Source: Candidatus Shapirobacteria bacterium (GTDB lineage: Bacteria; Patescibacteriota; Microgenomatia; VGLL01). From it: DNA of 20,159 nt. Positions 1 to 5,499 of this stretch are shown piece after piece. The notes under the pieces were generated by a model. The model did no database searches and had not been told where the DNA came from. It saw only the letters and a program-made list of their open reading frames with translations. The stretch is from positions 1-20,159 of the forward strand of contig VGLL01000008.1 of assembly GCA_016866735.1 (NCBI GenBank), given 5' to 3'. Made by a program: the position numbers and the translations under genes. Every line of letters starts with the position of its first letter. Positions within the stretch are counted from its first letter, which is position 1.

Positions 1-471
1 AGCCTAAAAAAGCCAAGAGAGATCGGGGCGGTTAAGGTGGGCGGCCGTTTTTTTGAGCTTTGTGATTTTGAGAAATTGCTTTTTCTTTGGGCAACCGAAA
101 GGGATTTGCCAAAAGAAATTATTTATCAAACCTCGAGCGGCTTACCCGTCATGGAAATTGAGGGATTAATGCCGCCGGTTGTTATTCCGACCGCCTATAC
201 CGCCTACCGCTTCCTATTTGGCGAAGCGTCGGCCGATTACGCTAAAGTTTATTTTTATGCTGCCGACCTTATTTCGCTAAAAGAAAGATTTCCCGAAAGT
301 AGGGGAGAGCCGAATATTTTTATCCTCAAGACCGACTCTTTTCTCCAAACTTACCGACTCACGCCACCCTTACCCCAAATCTTTGTTGATCTCTGGAACC
401 TTCCCGATTGGTACGCCAAAGAATATCAAGAAGCGCTTTGGCAAAAAATGTTAGTGAAATTAGGCCGATGA
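1..471 (+). CDS. AbiEi-like regulator or antitoxin, C-terminal part (5' end outside window)
   Basis: The reading frame is open from the first base of the window, so the gene starts upstream; a GTG at 37 is an internal codon with no ribosome site. About 156 residues remain. The end of the protein (TPPLPQIFVDLWNLPDWYAKEY) resembles the C-terminal part of the transcriptional regulators that accompany AbiEii-type nucleotidyltransferases. Any winged-helix DNA-binding region would lie upstream and cannot be seen. The stop overlaps the start of the next gene in ATGA, so the two are translationally coupled, as expected for a toxin/antitoxin-like pair. The role as antitoxin and autoregulator is inferred from this arrangement; the residue similarity is from memory and moderate. 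Confidence 0.6.
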   Translation, partial: SLKKPREIGAVKVGGRFFELCDFEKLLFLWATERDLPKEIIYQTSSGLPVMEIEGLMPPVVIPTAYTAYRFLFGEASADYAKVYFYAADLISLKERFPESRGEPNIFILKTDSFLQTYRLTPPLPQIFVDLWNLPDWYAKEYQEALWQKMLVKLGR

Positions 472-1073
472 ACTTTTATCAGGAAATCATTACGCAAAAA
501 AGCTGGCAGGTCTTAAAAAACCTCCAGGGGAAATTTGCTTTTACTCTTATTGGCGGCTGGGCCGTCTGGCTTTATACACACGCCTTAAAGTCAAAAGACA
601 TCGATATTATTGTTGGCTATGAAGCATTAGGCGAGCTGAAGAGGATATTTGAGGTTAGCAAGAATGGTCGCCTGAAGAAATATGAGGCAAAAGTTGCCGA
701 AGTTGATCTGGATATTTATCTTCCCTTTTATTCCAATCCCGGCCTGCCCGCAGAGCTTATTCAAAAGTACGCCCGCAAAAGGGAAGGTTTCAGCGTGCCT
801 CGTCCCGAGATTCTCTTAATCCTAAAGCAAAAAGTTTTTGAGGAAAGGAAAGCCTCGATTAAGGGGCAAAAGGACAAGCTCGATATTTTTAGCCTGTTAA
901 CTCTAGATTTAGATCTTCCTTTTTACCAAAAAGCATTAAAAGAAACTGGACAGGAAGAATTAATCAAAAAACTAAAGGACCTTTTCCAAGCCACAGTCAG
1001 GCTGAAGGAAATAAGCCTTAATGATTACCAGATGGCAAAATTAAAAGAGAGGGTCCTTAAAGGATTACTTTAA
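468..1073 (+). CDS. Nucleotidyltransferase-fold protein, AbiEii-like toxin candidate
   Basis: The protein has 201 residues if it starts at the ATG at 468, which overlaps the preceding stop (ATGA); an in-frame GTG at 408 lies inside the previous gene and is unlikely. Near residue 27 it has IGGWAVWLYTHALKSKDIDI, the GG...S-x-DID signature of the nucleotidyltransferase fold in which the two Asp residues bind metal. A later acidic strand (EVDLDIYLPF, near residue 78) supplies a third carboxylate. Family members act as nucleotidyltransferase toxins (AbiEii type) or as unassigned NTases. The gene is the second of a coupled pair. Its last 9 bases overlap the end of rplL on the other strand, so readthrough from the ribosomal operon would be antisense to it. 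The toxin role is inferred. Confidence 0.7.
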   Translation: MNFYQEIITQKSWQVLKNLQGKFAFTLIGGWAVWLYTHALKSKDIDIIVGYEALGELKRIFEVSKNGRLKKYEAKVAEVDLDIYLPFYSNPGLPAELIQKYARKREGFSVPRPEILLILKQKVFEERKASIKGQKDKLDIFSLLTLDLDLPFYQKALKETGQEELIKKLKDLFQATVRLKEISLNDYQMAKLKERVLKGLL

Positions 1074-1511
1074 CTCGACGCTAGCCCCTACTGCTTCTAG
1101 CTTTTTCTTGGCCTCTTCGGCGGTGGTTTTGTTGACACCATTAAGGATTTCCTTGGGACAAGCCTCGACTAAGTCTTTAGCCTCTTTTAAGCCTAAAGTC
1201 TGGTTAAGCTCCCGCACCGCCTTGATGACGGAAATCTTGTTGGCTCCTGCTGCGGCCAGAACAACGTTAAAGGTTGTTTGCCCTGCTTCGCCTTCGCCCG
1301 GCGCTTCTCCTGCCCCGCTAAGCGGGGTTGCGGCACCGGCTGGAGTGGTTGGGGCTGTCGGCGCTGCCATTGCAACTTGCGCCACCCCAAATTTTTCCTC
1401 CAGGGCCTTAACTAGATCCGCCAATTCCAAGACGGAAAGCTTCTCAATCTCCCCAATTAGTTTTGTCAGCTTTTCGGATACTTTCTTTTCTTCTTTTGGT
1501 TCATCAGCCAT
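1065..1511 (-). CDS. rplL: Ribosomal protein L7/L12 (bL12)
   Basis: The protein has 148 residues, against about 120-130 normally. It shows the dimerisation domain (LSVLELADLVKALEEKFGV, about residues 25-43), a long Ala/Pro/Gly hinge (about 47-78) and the C-terminal factor-binding domain (KISVIKAVRELNQTLGLKEAKDLVE and onward). It binds L10 as multiple dimers to form the ribosomal stalk that recruits translation GTPases. The extra length comes from a Lys/Glu-rich N-terminus and the hinge. A GGTGGTGA Shine-Dalgarno sequence lies about 7 bases before the ATG. It follows rplJ by 38 bases, with a hairpin across the rplJ stop between them. Its 3' end overlaps the convergent nucleotidyltransferase gene by 9 bases, and no terminator is evident. 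Confidence 0.97.
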   Translation of the reverse strand: MADEPKEEKKVSEKLTKLIGEIEKLSVLELADLVKALEEKFGVAQVAMAAPTAPTTPAGAATPLSGAGEAPGEGEAGQTTFNVVLAAAGANKISVIKAVRELNQTLGLKEAKDLVEACPKEILNGVNKTTAEEAKKKLEAVGASVELK

Positions 1512-1530
1512 AATTTATCACCACCTTTCA

Positions 1531-1570
1531 CCCTCCGTAGCCCTCCGATTTAGGAGGGCGAAGGATGGGT
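1531..1570 (-). repeat. Palindromic element spanning rplJ stop codon and rplJ-rplL junction
   Basis: The core is a perfect 7-base stem, GCCCTCC (1540-1546) and GGAGGGC (1553-1559), with a 6-base loop that contains the rplJ stop codon. Beyond a 3-base internal mismatch the arms continue as CCCTCC against GGATGGG, giving an extended hairpin of about 40 bases. It encodes the last residues of L10 and lies just ahead of the rplL ribosome site. It could tune the L10:L12 ratio or be an inserted palindromic repeat. Confidence 0.65.
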
Positions 1571-2068
1571 TTCCCTATTTTTTAAAGTTATAATTAATTT
1601 TTGCGGGTTAAACTTGAGGCTGTAAACAAGGCGGGGCAGGGGGGAGGCGAGTAAGCCAGTCAGCTGGGCCATCAGCTGTTCTCTAGTAGGCAAGGTGCTT
1701 AGGCGCGTAAGGGCGTTTTTATCAGTAAAAAGCTGGTTTAATAATCCCCACTTCAGGGAAGGGAGATTAGTGCTCTTAGCGAATCCGGCAATCGCTTTTA
1801 GAGCGCCCATTTCCTCGTCGGCTAGAATTACGGCGGTCGGTCCGGTAAAGTCAAAATTTTCTTTGGTAAGTTTCAGCTGTTCCATGGCCTTTTTGAGCAG
1901 GGTATTTTTGACCACAAAAAGATTACCGCCTACTTTTTTGATCTCCTCGCGCAGTTTTCTTAACTGCTCGACGGTTAAGCCTTTGTAGTCGGCCAGGATC
2001 ATGGCCTTCGCCGCCTGTATTTTGGCGGCCAAATCCTCAACTAAAAAATATTTTTCTGCTTTCCTCAT
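1550..2068 (-). CDS. rplJ: Ribosomal protein L10 (uL10)
   Basis: The protein has 172 residues, the usual length. Family features include the N-terminal rRNA-binding domain (ILADYKGLTVEQLRKLREEI, VKNTLLKKAM, about residues 24-62) and a C-terminal helix that carries L12 dimers. L10 anchors the L7/L12 stalk and, in Bacillus, represses its own operon by binding the leader RNA. An AAGGAG Shine-Dalgarno sequence lies 7 bases before the ATG. The gene has its own promoter (2389-2417), an L10-leader RNA and an intrinsic terminator upstream, so transcription is probably attenuated by excess L10. The C-terminal tail (RETHPSPS) is encoded by a palindromic repeat and may not be ancestral. Confidence 0.96.
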   Translation of the reverse strand: MRKAEKYFLVEDLAAKIQAAKAMILADYKGLTVEQLRKLREEIKKVGGNLFVVKNTLLKKAMEQLKLTKENFDFTGPTAVILADEEMGALKAIAGFAKSTNLPSLKWGLLNQLFTDKNALTRLSTLPTREQLMAQLTGLLASPLPRLVYSLKFNPQKLIITLKNRETHPSPS

Positions 2069-2075
2069 CCTTCGA

Positions 2076-2094
2076 CTCCTTTCGTTCGCTCAAG
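2076..2094 (-). promoter_or_regulatory. rplJ ribosome-binding element, similar to the one before rplA
   Basis: On the minus strand this reads CTTGAGCGAACGAAAGGAG and ends 7 bases before the rplJ ATG. The rplA start has a copy at 3261-3279 identical at 16 of 19 positions. The GGAG at its 3' end is the Shine-Dalgarno core. A shared block upstream of the core suggests either a common dispersed element or selection on the initiation region. Confidence 0.6.
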
Positions 2095-2102
2095 ATTAAA
2101 AT

Positions 2103-2126
2103 AAAAAAGCCCCGGCTTTCCGAGGC
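2103..2126 (-). terminator. Intrinsic terminator in the rplJ leader (attenuator)
   Basis: On the minus strand GCCTCGG, loop AAAG, CCGGGGC is followed by six T residues: a 7-pair stem with one G-T wobble. It lies about 35 bases upstream of the rplJ start and inside the transcript, so it must be read through for rplJL to be expressed. Its left arm (2120-2126) is also part of an alternative 11-pair helix with 2182-2192, so the two structures exclude each other. Confidence 0.85.
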
Positions 2127-2135
2127 AAATTTGCG

Positions 2136-2167
2136 AGCAATTTAGCTATATAGCTATGTAGCTACAT
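2136..2167. repeat. Period-8 array inside the L10 leader
   Basis: Four consecutive octamers on the plus strand: AGCAATTT, AGCTATAT, AGCTATGT, AGCTACAT. They include a 16-base perfect palindrome (2154-2169) that would form a hairpin in the antiterminator loop. The same octamer family occurs inside rnhB at 6362-6393. Confidence 0.75.
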
Positions 2168-2262
2168 AGACTCGAAACTACACTTGCCTCGGTAGGATTT
2201 ATCCCTGAACCAGAACAAGTTCGGTTTAGGGCGACCTACGGTCTTTGGCTTGTTAATTTTAT

Positions 2263-2382
2263 TTAATTGGATGTTTCGCCAACGCCGCCCTCGCTTTGGC
2301 AGCCAATACTGCCCTCGTGGCAGTGGCTGGTTTCGTGGCAGGCGCTGTTCTCGCGGCAGCCACCTCTTACGCTATCGCTCAT
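2263..2382 (-). CDS. Possible 39-codon leader ORF before the L10 leader
   Basis: An ATG lies exactly where the 2389-2417 promoter should start transcription (6 bases after the -10), and a 39-codon frame ends in TAA 13 bases before the L10 leader. The predicted peptide is Ser/Gly-rich with four Cys (C9, C15, C21, C28) and three His, including CHETSHCHE. No Shine-Dalgarno sequence is possible, so it would be read from a leaderless mRNA. The DNA is imperfectly repetitive (CTCG...GGCAG units), and the opposite strand also has an open, Ala-rich hydrophobic frame without an ATG, so the coding potential may be fortuitous. No family is recognised. Confidence 0.3.
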   Translation of the reverse strand: MSDSVRGGCRENSACHETSHCHEGSIGCQSEGGVGETSN

Positions 2383-2388
2383 AACCTT

Positions 2389-2417
2389 ATTCTACAAAAG
2401 TATACCACCCCTGTCAA
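2389..2417 (-). promoter_or_regulatory. Promoter of the rplJ-rplL operon
   Basis: TTGACA (2412-2417), a 17-base spacer and TAGAAT (2389-2394) on the minus strand: near-consensus sigma-70 spacing and sequence. The predicted start is about 2382, leaving a 5' leader of roughly 310 bases before rplJ. It lies 40 bases beyond the rplA stop, so rplJL can be expressed independently of secE-nusG-rplKA. Confidence 0.85.
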
Positions 2418-2430
2418 CCCCCGCTAAATG

Positions 2431-2468
2431 CCACATACTGTATACCACATACCACATACTAAATACTC
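2431..2468. repeat. Short imperfect CACATAC array across the rplA stop codon
   Basis: CCACATAC, TGTATACCACATAC, CACATACTAAATACT: imperfect copies of a CACATAC/ATACC motif. The array supplies the rplA stop codon and final codons. It is one of several short-period AT-rich arrays in the window. Confidence 0.55.
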
Positions 2469-3256
2469 GTCACCCCTACTTTTATCCCCGGCCCCATAGT
2501 GGCCTTGATGACCAGTTTCTTGATGTTGCCGGCGCCGATGGCTTTAATAAGGGCCGCCAGATTTTCTTCCAGCTCTTTTTCTTTCTGGCTAATCTTACCG
2601 AAAACCACATGGATTAAGGGGAAATCTTTCTCTGTTTTGAAAGACAGGGAATTTTGGGAAAAATTTTTCCGCGCTTCCTCCGGTTTTTCCACGATCGTGC
2701 CGTTTTTGGGATTGGGCATCAGCCCTTTTGGCCCCAAAATTTTGGCCAAAGGAACAATTTTAGGCATTAAGGCCGGGGTAGCCAAGAGCACGCCAAAATC
2801 AATTTTACCCTTGGCAATTTGCTCCAGTATTTTTTCGTCGGCAATCACTACTTTTTTCGCCTTTCCGGCAAAATAAGGCAACTTTGCCTCGCCCGAGATA
2901 CCCTTTTTCTTGGTATTGAAATGAGCCTCGGCACTACCGGAGAACTTAGCCAGCGAGGTTTCTTTTAAGAGTTTAATCGCTTCCAGGAGGGGATAAAGTT
3001 TATTTGGCTCTAATTTTGCCTGACTGGCCCGGTAAGCCTTGCTTCGGGCGCGGGGCTTTTTGACTACTGCGGCAGTCGTTTTTTTTACTTCTTCTTTCTG
3101 GGTCGCTTCAACCGGCGCTTCTTTTTCCGCTACAGGTTTTTGTTCTTTTTCGGCAGCCATAGACATGTCCACGACCCGTTGGCCGCCCTTCAAGCCGGCT
3201 ATCTTGGCCGTTCTTTTAGTTTCTTGTCCGACTTCCGCAATTCTTTTTTTACCCAT
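2459..3256 (-). CDS. rplA: Ribosomal protein L1 (uL1) with N-terminal extension
   Basis: The protein has 265 residues against about 230 in most bacteria. The L1 core starts near residue 70 (SKAYRASQAKLEPNKLYPLL) and includes the signature LGPKGLMPNPKNGTIV near residue 175. L1 forms the mobile stalk at the ribosome E site. The first 70 residues are a charged Lys/Glu/Ala extension, while the N-terminal half of the core looks shorter than usual. A GGGAGG Shine-Dalgarno sequence close to the first ATG supports the long form; internal ATGs at residues 31 and 33 are alternatives without a clear ribosome site. It follows rplK after a 115-base gap holding nested inverted repeats. Some CPR lineages are reported to lack L1, so its presence has taxonomic value. 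Confidence 0.95.
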   Translation of the reverse strand: MGKKRIAEVGQETKRTAKIAGLKGGQRVVDMSMAAEKEQKPVAEKEAPVEATQKEEVKKTTAAVVKKPRARSKAYRASQAKLEPNKLYPLLEAIKLLKETSLAKFSGSAEAHFNTKKKGISGEAKLPYFAGKAKKVVIADEKILEQIAKGKIDFGVLLATPALMPKIVPLAKILGPKGLMPNPKNGTIVEKPEEARKNFSQNSLSFKTEKDFPLIHVVFGKISQKEKELEENLAALIKAIGAGNIKKLVIKATMGPGIKVGVTSI

Positions 3257-3260
3257 GTTC

Positions 3261-3279
3261 CTCCCTTCGGTCGTTCAAG
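3261..3279 (-). promoter_or_regulatory. rplA ribosome-binding element
   Basis: On the minus strand CTTGAACGACCGAAGGGAG, matching the rplJ element at 2076-2094 at 16 of 19 positions. Its GGGAGG sits 3-4 bases before the first ATG and decides the long L1 start. Confidence 0.6.
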
Positions 3280-3365
3280 CTTAAAACTCAAATCGCAAAA
3301 CGTAAATCTATGTGTCGAATCCGTGAAGATTTAAGATTTGAGTTGTAGTTTTGACATTTAAGCTT
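3277..3365. repeat. Nested inverted repeats between rplK and rplA
   Basis: Three nested arm pairs: AAGCTTAAA (3277-3285) with TTTAAGCTT (3357-3365); AACTCAAATC (3285-3294) with GATTTGAGTT (3335-3344); TAAATCT (3303-3309) with AGATTTA (3327-3333). All arms are perfect complements. The RNA could fold into one long interrupted hairpin filling almost the whole gap. It may be a non-autonomous palindromic element or an intercistronic processing or regulatory structure. It bears no resemblance to the classical L1 target. Confidence 0.75.
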
Positions 3366-3371
3366 TGAGAT

Positions 3372-3794
3372 TTAACTTATCTTAATTCCCATGCTTCTCG
3401 CTGTTCCCTCAACGATTCTTTTGGCTGATTCTAAGTCTTGAGTGTTCAAGTCGGCCATTTTCTGCTTGGCAATCTCTTCAACTTGCTGCTTAGTTAGCAC
3501 TCCAGCGCTTTCTCTGCCAGGAGTGGCACCGCCTTTTTCGAGGCTAAGGATCTTTTTAATCAGGGCGGCGACCGGCGGCAGCTTAGTGATAAAAGAGAAG
3601 GTGCGATCCTCATAGACGGTGATAACCGCCGGGATAATATCTCCCTTGAGGTCGGCCGTTTTCTCGTTATAGGCACGGACAAAGTCCATAATGGGCAAGC
3701 CGTGTTGGCCCAGGGCCGGGCCGACCGGGGGGGCGGGCGTGGCTTCGCCGGCAGGTAAATTCAGCTTGATAACGGTTTTGATTTTTTTTGCCAT
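3372..3794 (-). CDS. rplK: Ribosomal protein L11 (uL11)
   Basis: The protein has 140 residues, the usual length. It shows the N-terminal domain (IKLNLPAGEATPAPPVGPALGQ, about residues 9-30, with the conserved Pro-rich linker to helix 1) and the rRNA-binding C-terminal domain (KKILSLEKGGATPG, VEGTARSMGI). L11 binds the GTPase-associated region of 23S rRNA at the base of the L10/L12 stalk. The gene follows nusG after 16 bases in the usual secE-nusG-rplK-rplA order. No strong Shine-Dalgarno sequence precedes the ATG; close spacing suggests translation from readthrough ribosomes. Confidence 0.97.
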   Translation of the reverse strand: MAKKIKTVIKLNLPAGEATPAPPVGPALGQHGLPIMDFVRAYNEKTADLKGDIIPAVITVYEDRTFSFITKLPPVAALIKKILSLEKGGATPGRESAGVLTKQQVEEIAKQKMADLNTQDLESAKRIVEGTARSMGIKIS

Positions 3795-3810
3795 AAGTCG
3801 CTTAGGTTAC

Positions 3811-4416
3811 TTAGATTTTCGCTATTTGCAAAAAGTCTAGCTCGACGGGTGTCTCTCGGCCGAAGATGCTGACCAGGACCTTAACCTTGCCTTTTTCTTC
3901 GTCAATTTCCTCAACCGTTCCCAGGAATTCAGAAAACGGGCCATCGATAATCCTGACTGCCTCGCCGGTAGAGAATTTGGCGCGGTACTTGGGCGCTTCC
4001 ATGGCCATGAACTTTTCAATGGTTTGCACTTCCTCGTCAGAAATAGGAGTCGGCTTATTGCCGATGCCGACAAAGCCCGTGACCCCTTGGGTAGTGCGCA
4101 CGGCCAGCCAGCTATTATCATCCAAAATCATCCGAATTAAAAGATAGCCGGGGAAGATTTTTTCAGTTGCCTCTTGTTTCTTACCTGCCTTAATGCGCAC
4201 CACTTGTTGGGTAGGAATTAGAACCTCGAGAATTCGGTCCGCAAGATTCATCGTTTCCACCCGCTGACAGAGGGCATGGGTCACTTTGAGCTCATGGCCG
4301 GAGTAGGTGTGGACCACGTACCATCTGGCCTTCGGGTCAGTTGAGTTGGTGATAACAATATGGTTTTTTGACTGATCTTTTGGCTGATCGCTTGTTTGTT
4401 CGACTGCTTTTTTCAT
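3811..4416 (-). CDS. nusG: Transcription termination/antitermination factor NusG
   Basis: The protein has 201 residues, about 20 longer than typical. After a polar N-terminal tail of about 30 residues comes the NGN domain (RWYVVHTYSGHELKV, IFPGYLLIRM, VRTTQGVTGFVG) and then a KOW domain (FSTGEAVRIIDGPFSEFLGT to about residue 190). NusG binds the RNA polymerase clamp, increases processivity and links transcription to translation or Rho. Its ATG overlaps the secE stop (ATGA), so the two are translationally coupled, the classical secE-nusG arrangement. The N-terminal tail has no evident motif. Confidence 0.96.
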   Translation of the reverse strand: MKKAVEQTSDQPKDQSKNHIVITNSTDPKARWYVVHTYSGHELKVTHALCQRVETMNLADRILEVLIPTQQVVRIKAGKKQEATEKIFPGYLLIRMILDDNSWLAVRTTQGVTGFVGIGNKPTPISDEEVQTIEKFMAMEAPKYRAKFSTGEAVRIIDGPFSEFLGTVEEIDEEKGKVKVLVSIFGRETPVELDFLQIAKI

Positions 4417-4604
4417 TTTTGCACAATTAAGCCCATTAATTTGGTAAAGATAAAATCGGCAACCCCGATAAAGACTCCTACCAGGACAGAAACAGAGATA
4501 ACGACAGTCGTTAGCCTAACCGCCTCTTTTCTCGTTGGCCAGGTGACTTTTTCCAGCTCCGTTCTGGCTTCTTTTAGAAACTCAATCGGGTTTTTTGTCG
4601 CCAT
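4413..4604 (-). CDS. secE: Preprotein translocase subunit SecE
   Basis: The protein has 63 residues, the short single-span form of SecE. It has the amphipathic helix and signature FLKEARTELEKVTWPTRKEA (about residues 8-27) and one membrane helix (about 29-57). SecE clamps SecY in the translocon. I chose the ATG at 4604 rather than a TTG 36 bases upstream because that TTG is part of the -35 box, and the ATG sits at the predicted transcription start, 7 bases after TATTAT. This would be a leaderless mRNA. The stop overlaps the nusG start. It is the first gene of secE-nusG-rplK-rplA. Confidence 0.93.
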   Translation of the reverse strand: MATKNPIEFLKEARTELEKVTWPTRKEAVRLTTVVISVSVLVGVFIGVADFIFTKLMGLIVQK

Positions 4605-4611
4605 TTTACAA

Positions 4612-4640
4612 ATAATATCATAGGCTTTTTTAGTTGGCAA
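4612..4640 (-). promoter_or_regulatory. Promoter of secE-nusG-rplK-rplA
   Basis: TTGCCA (4635-4640), 17 bases, TATTAT (4612-4617) on the minus strand. The secE ATG begins 7 bases after the -10, so the transcript should start at or next to the A of the start codon. The nearer REP palindrome (4656-4672) lies 15 bases beyond the -35. Confidence 0.8.
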
Positions 4641-4655
4641 GCCCTAGTTTTTGCG

Positions 4656-4695
4656 TCGAGGTTCAACCTCGAACGGGCGGTGGTATAGGCCCGTT
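4656..4695. repeat. Left REP palindrome pair flanking the transposase
   Basis: The 17-base palindrome TCGAGGTTCAACCTCGA (4656-4672) is followed directly by a second stem, AACGGGC (4672-4678) and GCCCGTT (4689-4695). An inverted copy of the first palindrome with its flank is at 5411-5431. REP sequences of this kind are the substrates of RAYT transposases. Confidence 0.8.
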
Positions 4696-4742
4696 TTGCT
4701 ATCAACTTGACAAAGGCCGATTTTTCTGGCTTACTAATTATA

Positions 4743-5408
4743 ATGCCAAGGCCTTATTCCATTTATTTTCCCGGCGCCCTCTTCCATATCACTGCTCGGG
4801 GGATAGAGAAAAGGAATATTTTTTTGGATAAGAGAGATTACGAGCGTTATTTGAAAAGAGTTGCTCAGGTCAAGAAAAAGTTTCCATTTAATCTTTATTC
4901 TTATTGCCTGATGCCAAACCATGTTCACCTTTTACTTGAGGTTAAAAAAGTTCCTCTCTCAAAAATCATGCAGGCACTGCAAACTGGCCAAACGATGTTT
5001 TTCAATAAGAAATATGCTCATCTTGGCCATGTTTTTGAAGGAAGGTATTTTTGGCTTCTTGTAGAAAAGGATCCTTATTTTCTTGAACTCATAAGATACA
5101 TTAATCTTAATCCTGTTCGAGCCGGATTGGTAGACGAGGCGGAGGAATGGGAATATAGTAGTTATCGAGAAATTGTGGGTCTAAAAGAGAGGGAATTAGT
5201 TGAACGAGAAGAAATTTTGAGTAATTTTTCCCAAGATCAGGTGAAAGCGGTTGAGGAATTCAAGGATTTTATTAAGGGAGGATTAGAGGTTACCCAAGAT
5301 GACCTTTTTGGAAATGTTGGTCGGGGTCAGTTTCTCGGCTCAAATAAATTTATCGCTCGGGTTGAAAGTCGAATGATAAAAGTGATAGGAGATCAGCGCG
5401 AACTATAG
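4743..5408 (+). CDS. REP-associated tyrosine transposase (RAYT, Y1/IS200-like)
   Basis: The protein has 221 residues from the ATG at 4743; the longer frame from 4707 has no support. Motifs in order are HITARG (15-20), the HUH pair PNHVHLLLE (His60, His62) and LELIRYINLNPVRAGLV (about 115-130), which belongs to the block holding the catalytic Tyr region. These enzymes nick and rejoin single-stranded DNA at REP hairpins. The flanking inverted REP palindromes (4656-4695 and 5411-5431) support a complete RAYT-REP unit. The tail (GSNKFIARVESRM) is also typical. The gene is inserted beside the secE promoter. No Shine-Dalgarno sequence or strong promoter is evident. It looks intact. Confidence 0.93.
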   Translation: MPRPYSIYFPGALFHITARGIEKRNIFLDKRDYERYLKRVAQVKKKFPFNLYSYCLMPNHVHLLLEVKKVPLSKIMQALQTGQTMFFNKKYAHLGHVFEGRYFWLLVEKDPYFLELIRYINLNPVRAGLVDEAEEWEYSSYREIVGLKERELVEREEILSNFSQDQVKAVEEFKDFIKGGLEVTQDDLFGNVGRGQFLGSNKFIARVESRMIKVIGDQREL

Positions 5409-5410
5409 CC

Positions 5411-5431
5411 CCGTTCGAGGTTCAACCTCGA
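5411..5431. repeat. Right REP palindrome flanking the transposase
   Basis: The same 17-base palindrome as on the left (5415-5431), preceded by CCGT. Reading the complement, CTCGAACGGGGCTATAG matches the left side's CTCGAACGGGC...TATAG order, so the two REPs are in inverted orientation around the transposase gene. Confidence 0.8.
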
Positions 5432-5499
5432 GCCACAAAACTAATGGGATGATTTTGGTGCCTTTTTGTCCCTTTCTTCCAACAAAAGAACGCGGAGAT

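Larger units (their letters stand above)
2103..2250 (-). ncRNA. L10 leader (ribosomal protein L10 autoregulatory RNA) with antiterminator
   Basis: The minus strand shows the L10-leader pattern: ACCGTAGGTCGCCC at the 5' side, a hairpin (palindromic 2204-2230), then ATCCTACCGAGGCAAG. GTAGG (2235-2239) pairs with CCTAC (2192-2196) to close the L10-binding domain. CCGAGGCAAGT (2182-2192) can instead pair over 11 positions, one a wobble, with 2120-2130, which includes the left arm of the terminator. The expected logic is that without free L10 the antiterminator forms and rplJL is made; bound L10 stabilises the leader domain and the terminator forms. This mechanism is known for B. subtilis rplJL; here it is read from sequence complementarity. 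Confidence 0.8.

Noticed and set aside
1108..1593. Long plus-strand frame opposite rplL
   Set aside because: It is a shadow of the Ala/Lys-rich rplL gene, with no family features and no ribosome site.
2267..2617. Plus-strand frame across the rplA end and its downstream gap
   Set aside because: It runs through the CACATAC repeat and antisense to rplA; composition is typical of a chance frame.
4413..4640. Longer SecE starting at TTG 4640
   Set aside because: The TTG belongs to the -35 box of the secE promoter, so it would lie outside the transcript.
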